Below are positions 54,301 to 64,000 of a stretch of DNA of 64,000 nucleotides, piece by piece. Position numbers and translations under genes: made by a program. The stretch's first letter is position 1. Each line of letters begins with the position of its first letter. This DNA comes from Azolla caroliniana (taxonomy: Eukaryota > Polypodiophyta). The notes below the pieces were generated by a model, which was given only the letters and a program-made list of their open reading frames with translations, was not told the origin of the DNA and did no database searches. The stretch lies in the NCBI GenBank assembly GCA_043228905.1, contig JBHGNT010000008.1:16926001-16990000 (forward strand). Direction: 5' to 3'.

Positions 54301-55627
54301 GACCTTTGCGCCGGTGGCAAAGATGATGACGGTACGAACCATAATTGCGCTTGCCACGTCAAAAGGGTGGCACCTCCATCAAATGGATGTCAAGAACGCC
54401 TTTCTACAAGGCGAATTAGAAGAGGAGGTGTACATGATACAACCACCCAGCTTCAACTCGAGCACCCATCTGAAAGTTGTATGCTGAATCAAGAAGCTAT
54501 TCTACAGCCTCAAGCAAGCACCGCGTGCTTGGCATTCGAAGATAACGCAATATCTTCATCAAATCGGTTTCCGTATGTCAAAATCGGACATCTCCCTCTA
54601 CATACGAAGCGATTCCGCAAGTCCGATTGTCATCATCTTATATGTGGATGACCTAGTTATTGGAGGTGAGCATCTCGTCGAAATCAATAAGGTCAGATCC
54701 CTCCTTTCTGACAAGTTCAAGATGACGGACATGAAGGAACTCCACTACTTCCTCGGCATCGAGGTAATTCGGACTCCGGCCAGAATCATGATCTCTCAAC
54801 GGCACTACATCCTCAACTTGTTATTCAAGTTCGGGATGGCTAAGTGCAAATCCGTGGCAACCTCGCTCAATCACAATCTCAAACTAGATGCGAACTCCGG
54901 CACCAAAGCGTGTGAGCCGACTCAATATCGGTAACTCATCGGCAGTCTCATCTACCTCACGATCACACGTCCCGATCTCAGTTATCCGGTCGGTCTCCTT
55001 AGCCAATTCATGCAAACACCGTGTGATACTCACTTGGATTGCGCTAAGCGAGTTCTATGATACGTGAGCGGCACAATGGATTGCGTCATCCTCTACAAGA
55101 CCGCGATGCCAATACGACTCAAGGGGTACACAGACGCCGATTGGGCCGGCTACAAATCCAATAGAAGATCAACCTCCGAATTTGTTTTTTCCCTCGGCAA
55201 CAAAGCAATATCCTTGAGCAGCAAAAAGCAACCAATCATTGCTCTTTCGAGCACAGAGGCGGAATACAGGGGCGCGACAGTGGCCGCATGTGAAGCCGTA
55301 TGCCTCAAAAGGATACTCAAGGATTTGGGTGTACCCATCAAGGATCCGACTTCCCTTTATTGCGACAACATGAGCAGTATCTATCTGGCTCGGAACCCGG
55401 TGTTGCACGAGCGGACAACGCACCTCGAAGTGCACTATCACTTCATCCGAGATCGCGTTCTAGCTGGCGATGTCGACCTACAACACATTAGCAACAATCT
55501 TCAAACAGTCGACATCTTCACTAAAGCCTTAGGAGCCAACAAGCTATGGCAGTTCATGACTGATCTCGGATTGACGATCCCTGACCTACCAAGCTTGAGG
55601 GGGAGTACTGAACACACTACGCAATAA
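51350..55627 (+). pseudogene. Copia-7 gag-pol with several stops
   Basis: Gag starts at the ATG at 51350 (MNTQLGSSLPTEKLD). A zinc knuckle (CEYCGKLSHHEEEC) lies at 52139-52180 and the protease motif DSGAS near 52418. Then come the pre-integrase region (LWHKRIGQIN), the integrase core, RT with YVDD near 54641, and RNase H with TEAEY near 55255. Stops occur at 51629-51631, 51986-51988, 53105-53107, 54485-54487, 54932-54934 and 55058-55060, with a frameshift in integrase near 53170. In RT about 15-20 codons before YAQTHGVEYEETFAP are missing, including the conserved KARLVAKG-type block. It cannot give active proteins. Confidence 0.9.
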
Positions 55628-55856
55628 CGCATGGATTTCGGAACCGAGCAACGAAGCCGCGAAGAACCGATCTACCGCGCAAAGCCGCGAAGAAAGACGC
55701 AAGCCGAAGCACAGACTTTGCAACTATGCACAACGCAAGCTGGAGCACGGATTTTGCAACTCCGCATAAATGCGAGTCGACGCAGACCCCGGAACGTGAG
55801 TCGAAGCGGATTTCGGATACCGTCTGAAACCGACCCAACTTGAGCTTGAGGGGGCA
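55628..55856 (+). other. 3' non-coding region and purine tract of Copia-7
   Basis: GC-richer sequence between the end of pol and the 3' LTR, with CGCGAAGAA and CGCAAGC repeats. It ends in GAGGGGGCA at 55848-55856, the likely plus-strand primer. Confidence 0.75.
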
Positions 55857-56037
55857 TGTTGAGAATCAAGCTCAACTTGGTCTAGTGTGTGAACTCACCT
55901 TGAGAGTGAATAGACACTCCAACGGTCAAGAGTCACCATTATGTCACCACTTTGTATTCTAGAATTTAGTATGAGTCATAGAATCATATTCTATGACACA
56001 CAACTTATGAGCTTTCACATTCCCCATGCTCCATGAA
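55857..56037 (+). repeat. 3' LTR of Copia-7, first 181 bp
   Basis: Nearly identical to the first 180 bases of the 5' LTR (TGTTGAGAATCAAG at the start), then broken off at CATGCTCCATGA, where a foreign LTR fragment begins. Confidence 0.92.
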
Positions 56038-56342
56038 TGTAAAAGATTATGTGCGGAAGCAATAGAAAACCAAACACATAGAAAATACGCAGGTTTAATG
56101 GAGAGCTTGAGTATACATAGTACGCGGGAGAGACAGAGAGAGAACACACAAAAAACTCAATCCAAAAAATACTAACTCTCTGTACATACACCGTGCTCAG
56201 TGAGCACCTTTTATACAAGCCCTGACAATCAGTCTGACACAAGTATTGACAGTACTTGACTGCTCATAAATGAGCCTTGACACTTACTCCCAAAACAATT
56301 CCTTACGAGGAATATCTCTCTAATGGCCTTTCAGTTTACTCA
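56038..56342 (-). repeat. Truncated copia LTR fragment (Copia-5 family)
   Basis: On the minus strand this is the 3' two-thirds of an LTR like those at 42220 and 15946, ending TTTTACA at 56038. Its 5' start with the inverted repeat is missing, and Gypsy-F sequence follows at about 56343. It joins the broken Copia-7 LTR to the broken Gypsy-F LTR. Confidence 0.82.
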
Positions 56343-56963
56343 CCAATACGGTGTCGAGGTTTTCCTCGCGGATGCGTGGAATGAGGCGGGACCTCACGGG
56401 TCCTGTACCGAAGAGCAAGAGAGAAAGGACAAGAGACCCACTACGTGCGAGCGTAGATTCACAGGGACACGGCCCTTCGACACAAAGACACGAGTGGGTC
56501 AGCGACACAGAGAGACACGAATGTATGTATGTATTAACAAAGACAACAACAAGAACACGGAAGCAACAAAAACACGAAGTCGGTTACAACCGAATAGGCC
56601 GACGAACAGATGTCGATGCCTGTTCGTAAACGCACAGAAAGACAGGAGCAGGTTGGAGGTGCTGCCGGAAGCACTCGGGCGGGCATTCCTCAGAGCAGCG
56701 CGAGCCTCCCGAAACCTGCACAGAAGGAAGCTATGGAGTTTGCGAACTAGAGAGAGAGAGAGAAGCCTTCGCACGCAAACCGACAGCACTTCGTCCTCGA
56801 CTCTCCGCGATGCCCTCCCCCTTCTCGTCTCCCTCCTTTTTATAGGCAAGGAAGGAGCCGTTTCCCCTTTACTTCCTACCCACTAAATCTACCCGCCTAG
56901 GATCTTCTATGGACAACGTTCGAGAAGAGCCGATTCCGCTTGTGGACGGTTTTCTTCACGACA
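56343..56963 (-). repeat. 3' LTR of Gypsy-F (end truncated)
   Basis: On the minus strand the LTR begins TGTCGTGAAGAAAACC at 56963, right after a purine tract (GGTGGGGGCGGA). It has a TATA (CCTATAAAAAGG, rc of about 56837-56848). It breaks off near 56343, some 20 bases short of the expected end judging from the Gypsy-B LTR. Confidence 0.8.
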
Positions 56964-57079
56964 TCCGCCCCCACCTAACCGCGCATCCACCGGCATGCGC
57001 CAAATTGAGTTGGGACGGAGAAAACCGATCCAGCCTTCATTCCTCGCCCGTCGGTTCTTCCTCGGTTTCGGATCGTTCG

Positions 57080-58249
57080 TCATCGCGGTTTCGGATCCGG
57101 CTCGTCGTCGTGACGCTTCTTGAACGCTTTGATCCGCTTCCCTGCTACCGGTATCGCCATTCTCGTACCGTCGAGTTCCGCCAGATGGTACATCCCGTTG
57201 TCGTTGGCGCTTTGTACCACGTAAGGCCCGAACCACCTTCTTGCGAACTTCCGTGACGCTCGGTGCTGGTTGTCAAGGCTGCTGTCGTAGACTAGCACCC
57301 AGTCGCCTTCCTCGATCTTCTTTGGTCGGAGCCGGTGCGTTCGGTCGAACCGGGCTTTGTTCCTCATCCTTGCTTCCCGAAGCCTTTCCGCAACCTGCTC
57401 CACGTCCTCCGGTCTTCGCTCGAGCTGTCGTATACGCGCCGCCAGTAGTTCCTCCCGGCTCATCTCGTCTCTCCAGTCCACGGTTTCCCACGAGGAGATC
57501 GTACGTTCCATCGGCATGACCGGCTTTTGCCCAAACATGAGTTCTGCCGGCATGAATCCGGTTACCGAACTGTGCGTAGTTCAGTCCGCCCACAACGCGT
57601 AAGGCAACAGCTGCGGCCAGTTCCCGACTTGACCTCCGCACGCCCGAACTAACGCCTTGACGATCAGTCCGTGTCCGCGCTCCACCTTCCCATTCGCCTC
57701 CGGATTGTACGCAGTGGTAAGCGAGAGCTTGACTCCTAGCCGGTCGAACAACTCCTCGGCCTCTTCGGCGTCCAACTCCCCGCGATCAGCCACGATCTTC
57801 CCGACGCACCCGTACCGGCATATCACGTCCTCGATCAGGAACCGACATACGGCTGCGGTCGTTTTGTTCTGAAGGGCCCGGCCTTCCACCTGGTTTGTCA
57901 GATCTTCCCGAGCCAGGACCAGATACCGCATCTGTCCTACGGCCATCGGCATCGTCACCAGATCTACCATCCATTTGAAGTGGATGGTCGGAGGGTACGT
58001 AGGGTGAAGCTCGTCCCGATGCCGGACTATGGAGTGCATCTGACAGCTCTCGCAAGTTGTCACGAACCGATGCACGTCCCGGTACAGTCCTGGCCACCAG
58101 TACTTCCCCTTTATCTTCTCGAACGTGGCCCACGTCCCACAGTGTTCGGCCCAAGGGCTGTCGTGGTAGCCCGTCAGTAGATCCTCCTGTTCTTCCTTCA
58201 TCGCCACCACCCGGAGCGGGCGCCGTTCCTCTTCTTCGGGTTCTTCCAT
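57080..58249 (-). pseudogene. Gypsy-F integrase (no chromodomain seen)
   Basis: The minus strand encodes a full gypsy integrase. The HHCC zinc-binding region includes HDSPWAEHCGTW and CESCQMH. The catalytic core has VDLVTMP, VADRGELD and the Glu in NGKVERGH. The C-terminal part has KIEEGDWVLVYDSSLDNQH and LAELDGTRMAIPVAGKR. A TGA at 57581-57583 splits it, and a frameshift lies in the region 58210-58240, upstream of which the same protein continues in another frame to about 58325. The rest of pol is separated by the Gypsy-G insertion. The end agrees with Gypsy-A. The wording recalls gypsy elements of fungi and mosses. Confidence 0.88.
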
Positions 58250-58333
58250 AAGTATCCGTCCCGGAGAAAGAATCGGTAAGCTTTTTTACGGATCCGGTTA
58301 GCCTCGTCCTTCGTCCATGACGCATCCGGCGTC

Positions 58334-58774
58334 TGTCAGGAATAGTACTAAAACAGAGATGGAATTAATACTAAGAACAATAGTACTATTAGTACTAAGA
58401 GGACGGGACTGCGTAAGATTCCCGAGAGGAAGTGAGAAGAGGAGAGAGAGAGATAGCGAGAATGAGAGAGAGAGAGAGATGATGACATCAGCTAATATAT
58501 TATGTGAAAAGATAAGTACAAGCGGCTAAGAGGCTTAAGACTGGCGTTGAACCAATTTGGTTCAAAACAATGCCTTGTGCCTCCTTTTATAGTGTTTTTA
58601 GGAATAATCCTGAAGCTTCTAGAATGTTCCAGAGAGATCTGGAATATACATCAATTTTCTATGATAAAGTATAAATGAAAATAATATCCTACAAAATACA
58701 ATTCATAGTCTAATGGTAAGAGCTCGACCCATGTAGCATAAAGTCGTGGGTTCGAGTCTTGCCATATCATGACA
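58334..58774 (-). repeat. 3' LTR of Gypsy-G with antisense tRNA-like start
   Basis: The 441-bp LTR on the minus strand runs from TGTCATGATATGG (58774) to CCTGACA (58334). On the plus strand 58690-58774 looks like a tRNA, with an A-box candidate TAGTCTAATGGTAAG and a B-box candidate GGTTCGAGTC. The Pol II TATA is the reverse complement of about 58583-58592. A purine tract (AAGGGGGAGATAG) precedes the LTR. Confidence 0.93.
58690..58774 (+). other. tRNA-like sequence with A and B boxes inside the LTR
   Basis: Read on the plus strand, antisense to the element, this contains TAGTCTAATGGTAAGAGC and GTGGGTTCGAGTCTTGCC at a spacing like a tRNA gene. It is also kept in the Gypsy-E LTR (rc of about 47040-47115). 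No acceptor-stem pairing is evident, so it is not called as a tRNA gene. It could act as a Pol III promoter. Confidence 0.55.
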
Positions 58775-58855
58775 CTATCTCCCCCTTAAAGACGATGAGT
58801 GGAATGAGTCGGCGCTAATTACGGACCGGGTTTGTCCGGATACTTTCGGTGGAAA

Positions 58856-60168
58856 TCAGCAAGAAGATCTTGTGCATTGGCAACATTCTCGATCTTGTGC
58901 ATTGGCAACATTCTCGACGGGTTCCCAAGTACGTTCGCTCGGACTATAACCGAGCCAATCGACCAAGTAATAAAGTTTGTTGCGAACAAGTTTGGAATCG
59001 AGGATGGCAGCAACTTCATACTCCGGGCCGGCGTCCAACTCCAGCGGGGGCGGCGGTGGTGTCACACGATCGGGAATGGTGTTTGCTTTATAAGGTTCAA
59101 GAAGAGAACAATGGAAAACCGGATGTATCTGAAGCTGCGGAGGGAGATCTAGGCGAAAGGTGACATCATTAATCTTCCTCGTAATACGGAAAGGACCGAG
59201 TCGTCGATAATCCAACTTGTCGCACGGTCGAGTAGTCTTGATGTGACGACGTAAGAGCCATACTCGATCTCCGATGGCAAAAGAGGAGGGAATCCGATGA
59301 CGATCCGCATAAGTCTTCTGTGTGTGTTGAGCATGACGAAGGTGAGTAGAGAGATCCATCTGGATCTTGCGTAGCCTCTCCAAATGGTCCTCGGCACGAG
59401 GGTTGGTAGGTAGCTCCGGAGTGTCGATCACCGACCAGCGAGGATGGAAACCGGTATAAGCGAAAAATGGGGAGACCCGAGTCGAGGAGTGAATAGCATT
59501 ATTATACGCAAACTCCGCAAAGTGGAGAATCTCGGCCCAATCGTCCTGTTGATAACTCAGGAAACACCGGAGATATTGCTCCAACGTTTGGTTTGTTCGT
59601 TCCGCCTGTCCGTCGGTTTGAGGATGGTAGCCGGAGGAGAGGTTGCAGGAGACCTTGAGCATCCTGAAGAGATGCTGCCAAAATTTGGAGACAAATTGCG
59701 GGCCTCGGTCACTGATAATACTGTCTGGGAGGCCATGATGCCGAAATACCTCACGCATAACAAGAGCGGCGGTTTCCTCGCTAGTGATAGCTTTAGTACA
59801 TGGCACAAAATGTGCCATCTTCGTATATCGATCGACGACGGTTAGGATAGCATCGAACCCCTTCGAGATCGCCAGATCTGTGATAAAATCAAGACAAATA
59901 GACTGCCATGGCTTACTTGGAATTGGTAAAGGTTCCAACAAGCCATATGGATGGTGTCGTGGCATCTTTGCTCGGCAGCAAGCATCACAGGTCCGAACGT
60001 AGTCGTCGACAAAACGGCGCATGTGGGCCACCAAAAAGATCGCTGCACTAGCTCCAACTTCTTGGTACTACCGAAATGTCCCGCCGTATGGGTGTCGTGA
60101 CAATGTTGGACGATTTGAAGGCGACAGGAGCAATCGGGGACATATACGCGCTTTTTAAAGAATAACAA
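58856..60168 (-). pseudogene. Gypsy-G integrase and chromodomain, frameshifted
   Basis: Integrase begins in a different frame from RT/RNase H (frameshift near 60200, another near 60040). It has the HHCC region (HTAGHFGSTKKL, CDACCRAK), SDRGPQF and NGQAERTNQ-like motifs, then an open stretch to a chromodomain (NKLYYLVDWLGYSPSERTWE). A 25-bp tandem duplication at about 58867-58916 shifts the frame in the chromodomain, so the protein ends prematurely (DRECCQCTRSSC). Apart from these changes it is collinear with Gypsy-E. Confidence 0.9.
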
Positions 60169-60179
60169 ACGATCATGAT

Positions 60180-62381
60180 ATTCGAATTGTCGGTAGTCAA
60201 TACTTGGTTGTTGAGACTGAGAACAGGATGCCGAGAAGTATCAATGTGCGCCAGGATGTCTTGAGCAAAACTATCCGTCTTCAAGGTTGCACGTATGTCA
60301 TCGGTAATCCGTGAATCCATCCGGGTGTGAAAAATCCGCGTCGTGTGCAATCGTGTTGGTCCCAAGATTACTTGCTTTTGATTATCAAATGTTGCGTCAC
60401 CAGGATGAGGTGCAAGATATGAACGCCGTGATAGTGCATCTGCTTTTCCTTGCTGCTTCCCCGGTCGATATGTGATTTCGAAGTCGAAACGCGTGAGGAA
60501 TTGCGCCCACCGAGCTTGCTGTCGATTTAGTACGCGAGCGTTCTGAAAATAAGCAAGATTTTTATGATCGCTAAAGACAATGACCTGATGTGGAGAGCCC
60601 TCTAAGAAATGCCCCCATTGTACAAATGAATCCACGATGGCTAATAACTCCTTGTCATGTATTTCGTAGTTGATTTCTGCGACATTGAATTTGCGCGAAT
60701 GGAAAGCCACCGGATGCAACTCTTCTTTATCGCCTTGTTGAGAAAGGATGCTACCGAGGGCGAAATCTGATGCGTCGGCCTCCATGATGAATGGTTTGCT
60801 TGTATCCACATGAGCTAGAATCGGTGTTGATGTAAAGGCTTTCTTAAGATGCCGAAAAGCCATATCTGCTTCGATGGACCAAAGAAATGCTTGGCCCTTC
60901 TTCGTAAGTTGTGTGAGAGGTAAAATAATCTTCGAGTAATCCTGTATAAACTTATGGTAGAAGTTAGCAAAACCTAGAAAACATTGTACATCTCGTACCG
61001 ACCGTGGAATTTGCCACTCTAGTACAGTTTGGATTTTAGCTGGATCCATGGCGATGCCCTTTGAGGAGATGACGTAGCCTAGAAATTCCACTTGCTTGCA
61101 GTCAAAGCTACATTTTTCTAGCTTGGCATAAAGACCATTCTCGCGGAGTCGCTTTAGTACTAATAGTACATGAGAATCGTGCTCTTCCTGGGTCTTCGAA
61201 TAAATCAACAAATCATCCAGATAAATGATCAAACAGATATCCAAGAGGTCTCTGAATATATCATTTGCCATGTGTTGGAAGACTGCGGGTGCATTGGTTA
61301 GGCCAAACGGCATAACAGTATACTCGAAATGCCCATACCGCGTGCGAAAAGCGGTCTTCCACTCATCTCCCGGTCGGATCCGCACGAGATTATACGCTCC
61401 TCGTAGGTCGATTTTAGTAAAAAACTTGGCACCATTAACTCGCTCTAAAAGACTTGATATAAGAGGAACTGCATACCTATTCCGGATGGTGACTTTATTC
61501 AATCCGCGGTAATCAACGACAAGACGAAGTGAGCCATCTTTCTTCTTTACAAAGAAGATGGGTGCACCGGCCGGAGATTTCGAATGACGGATGAACCCGC
61601 TTGCCAAGTTCTCCTCTATGTAGGCTCGAAGGACTTCTAACTCGGTGGGTGACAAGTTGTAAATTGGTCCCCATGGTGGCTCGGTTCCTGGTTGTAAATT
61701 GATGGGACAGTCATAGGGATGGTGATGAGGAAGGGTACCGGCTTTTACCTTGTCAAATACATCGGCATAAGGATGATATTTTGCCGGAAGTTGTATTGAG
61801 GAGTCCTTCTTAATAGTGCTAGAAGGATGTATTGATATGGCAAATAGGAACATTGCCTCCTTGGGTCCTTCTTCGCGTAGTTGATGGAGTGAAATGGTCG
61901 AAACTCGGTGAGTTGATTCTTGGGGTGGTCGATATCGAACTTCTCTTGTTCTCCAATCTATGGCTGGATTATGTAATTCAAGCCAAGGTAATCCTAGGAC
62001 AATGGGATGCTCTGGACTACTAATTATATTAAATGATATTATACACACAAAACTACCTAGGACAACTTGAATGGGTTCTGATTCTTCTACAATATTCCCG
62101 GAAGCAATGGGACGACCATCAATGACCACTACAGATGCGGGACAAGGAAGTTTTCTTAAGGATATCTGAGAAGCTTGGGCAAAATTTCGATCCATGAAAT
62201 AGGAATTAGCTCCGGAATCTAAAAGTGCTAGGACGGGTACTGGGGGAGTACTTTTAGTACTAACAATGACTTGGGCTAGGAACACATTGCTAACTTGCTT
62301 GGAAGGAATGGAACCACTAATGGGCTGTACAGATCTAGGGCTGTTGTCCAACCAAATGGCTCCAATTTTGGCTGGACTCAA
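60180..62381 (-). pseudogene. Gypsy-G protease, RT and RNase H (long open frame)
   Basis: An open stretch of about 730 codons starts next to the gag stop, with a 4-base overlap and a change of frame. Protease has ALLDSGANSYFMD. RT has [35 protein letters not shown] and YLDDLLIYS. RNase H follows with SDHKNLAYFQ and a GKADALSRRSY end. The frame is lost near 60200 before integrase. The gag-pol frame change could be a programmed frameshift or a decay indel. The protease and RT domains themselves look intact. Confidence 0.9.
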
Positions 62382-63531
62382 TCGTTTAACTCTTCATCTA
62401 ATTGACTAAGGATTTCAAATTTATTTGAGATACTTGGGCTATTAGTACTATGAATACTATCTGACACTCTATTAGTACTATTAATACTATCAGACACTCC
62501 GAAGGGAAGAATTGACTCGGGTTTAGTACAGGCGACGATTTGATTTACCTGTCTTCTTGGCCTATGCGGACAATTGATGGCGATATGTCCTGGTCCACCG
62601 CAATAAAGACATAATCGATTGGCACGTCGTCGTTGCTTTTCTTCTTCTGATAACGGGCCGCGTCGACGCATGGTATCGATCTCCATCGGTGTCGAAGTAT
62701 TTGCTTGAGGTATGTCTCGTGCAAACGGTTTAGCCGCGACTGCGGCGTAAGTGGGCTCTGGCCTAGAGCGTGGTATCTGTAATTGACGTTCTGAACGCCG
62801 TTCAAAAAGGCGGTTGTCACATCGAACTACTCGACTGATTGCCTCCGTAAGAGACTTTGGTTCTTCGGGGAAAGTTAGAAGTAGATCTTTGACATCGTTT
62901 CGCAAGCCATAGCAAAACTGCTCCATTAGTGCTTGATCATCCCAGGGTATATCTGAAGCAAGTAGGCGGAAATCCGCCGCGTAGGCAGAGGCTGGACGAT
63001 CGCCTTGACGCAATCGCCGGATCTTGTTGATCGTCGTCCTGATGCTGTCGGTGTCTCCAAAGCAAGCTTTAAACTCACCAATAAAATCTTCAAAGTTATT
63101 AAGGGTGATTGTTTTTCTAGAAGCAGAGCAATCCATGCCAAGGCTGAGCCGCTAAGTAGCGTGCCTATTAGGCCGACTCGAGATGCATCAGTGGGATATC
63201 GGGAAGGATGCATCTGGATGACTAAGCGTACCTGATTAAGGAATCCCCGGAATTGCGAACGCGTTCCATCAAATTTCACAGGAAGTCCAATCTTGGGCTC
63301 TTTATGAAATCCTTAGGGACTGGATCCTTGTTGTTGCAACGCTGCTTCGAGTTGTTGTACCCGTAACGCTAACTCCCCATGTTGTTGTTGCGTTTGTTGT
63401 TTTTCTAGAGCGATTTGTTGCAGATCCCCTATCAGCCGTTGGTTTTCTTGTTCCAGGGCAACAAACTTTTCTTTTAGGCACTGTAGCTCGGAGAAAACGG
63501 ATTGGTATTCTTGGGCGCTAACAATAGCCAT
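62378..63531 (-). pseudogene. Gypsy-G gag with a stop and a frameshift
   Basis: The first 72 codons from the ATG at 63531 form a glutamine-rich coiled-coil (MAIVSAQEYQSVFSELQ…). A TAA then ends the frame near 63313. The next part (VKFDGTRSQFRGFLNQVRL) is in the same frame up to a frameshift near 63105-63120. The last part has FIGEFKACFGD, REGVRCDNRLF-like sequence and a CX2CX4HX4C zinc knuckle (CLYCGGPGHIAINC), ending at 62378. It is a standard chromovirus gag layout but broken. Confidence 0.88.
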
Positions 63532-63600
63532 AGTATAGGGAAAAGGGTAGGAGGATGAGGGAGAGTGACAAGTAGGCTAGAGGAAAAAATTGGTTCAAAC

Positions 63601-64000
63601 TGTCAGGAATAGCACTAAAACAGAGATGGAATTAGTACTAAGAACAATAGTACTATTAGTACTAAGAGGACGGGACTGCGTAAGATTCCCGAGAGGAAGT
63701 GAGAAGAGGAGAGAGAGAGATAGCGAGAATGAGAGAGAGAGAGATGATGACAACAGCTAATATATTATGTGAAAAGATAAGTACAAGCGGCTAAGAGGCT
63801 TAAGACTGGCGTTGAACCAATTTGGTTCAAAACAATGCCTTGTGCCTCCTTTTATAGTGTTTTTAGGAATAATCCTGAAGCTTCTAGAATGTTCCAGAGA
63901 GATCTGGAATATACATCAATTTTCTATGATAAAGTATAAATGAAAATAATATCCTACAAAATACAATTCATAGTCTAATGGTAAGAGCTCGACCCATGTA
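63601..64000 (-). repeat. 5' LTR of Gypsy-G, cut by the window end
   Basis: The last 400 bases match the left LTR from its TGTCAGG edge (plus-strand view). About 40 bases, including most of the tRNA-like start, lie beyond 64000. The adjoining internal bases (GTTTGAACCAATTTT on the minus strand) should contain the primer site, but I cannot match them to a tRNA. Confidence 0.92.

Larger units (their letters stand above)
50787..56037 (+). mobile_element. Copia-7: near-complete but inactive copia element
   Basis: The 5' LTR (50787-51187, 401 bp) is followed by a primer site (TGGTATCAAAGC, 51188-51199), a leader with a GAA run, a gag-pol region (51350-55627), a purine tract (GAGGGGGCA) and the start of the 3' LTR (55857-56037). 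The 3' LTR stops after 181 bp at a fragment of another copia LTR. It inserted into Gypsy-D; the five bases before it are CTTGT, but the right-hand duplication is lost. It belongs to the LTR family of Copia-3 and Copia-6. Confidence 0.92.
58334..64000 (-). mobile_element. Gypsy-G: nearly complete chromodomain gypsy, running past the window end
   Basis: The 3' LTR (58334-58774) is followed rightwards by pol (58856-62381), gag (62378-63531) and the start of the 5' LTR (63601 to beyond 64000). The two LTRs differ over the shared 400 bases by three substitutions and a 2-bp microsatellite change, so insertion is fairly recent. It inserted into Gypsy-F pol near 58333; the left flank is GCGTC, and the right flank is outside the window. 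Gag and pol each carry stops or frameshifts. It is the same family as Gypsy-E. Confidence 0.93.

Noticed and set aside
58690-58774. Functional tRNA gene
   Set aside because: D- and T-arm-like parts are recognisable but the acceptor stem does not pair and the segment is part of an LTR.

Overview
The window looks like nuclear DNA of a flowering plant with a repeat-rich genome. LTR retrotransposons, both Ty1/copia and Ty3/gypsy, cover most of it. Many copia primer-binding sites match plant initiator-Met tRNA (TGGTATCA). The two likely host genes are plant-specific types: a PHLOEM PROTEIN 2-LIKE A10-type membrane protein and a short arabinogalactan-peptide-like precursor. No rRNA gene, true tRNA gene, CRISPR array or bacterial gene organisation was seen. 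Family assignments rest on motifs read by eye.

Layout. 161-5637: complete Tnt1/Tork-like copia element (Copia-1) with an intact 1358-codon gag-pol, LTRs differing at two positions and a perfect 5-bp target duplication. 6285-9826: decayed relative on the minus strand (Copia-2), abutting a gypsy tail (9833-10135). 10685-10790: SINE-like Pol III promoter. 11282-16388: minus-strand fragments of three copia elements (Copia-3, -4, -5) with a sliver of gypsy RT. 17247-18905: collapsed gypsy (Gypsy-B). 19841-20463: internally deleted copia (Copia-6). 21594-21994: solo LTR. 23290-25640: microsatellite and two degenerate minisatellites leading up to the host gene at 25657-27354. 28127-28336: small secreted/GPI-type peptide gene. 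31353-36428: a gypsy LTR and a deleted gypsy (Gypsy-C) with intact target duplications. 36498-39300: tandem and inverted repeats. 40015-42160: transposon-like region with a broken Ulp1-type cysteine protease. 42220-42606: second solo LTR.

42790-64000 is a nested stack. Gypsy-D has a probable long LTR carrying a 105-bp satellite array, into which chromodomain element Gypsy-E inserted. The Gypsy-D gag/protease region is cut by Copia-7 (50787-56037). That is followed by a copia LTR fragment, the 3' part of Gypsy-F (minus strand), and a nearly complete chromodomain element, Gypsy-G (58334 to beyond the window end), inserted into Gypsy-F.

How the parts relate. Only Copia-1 looks able to encode a full set of transposition proteins. 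The rest are in decay, with CpG-type nonsense changes, microhomology deletions, solo LTRs and nesting. Copia-3, -5, -6, -7 and both solo LTRs share an inverted repeat at the LTR start. Gypsy-E and -G share an LTR that begins with an antisense tRNA-like sequence. Gypsy-A, -B, -D and -F look like one clade whose proteins recall gypsy elements better known from fungi and non-seed plants.
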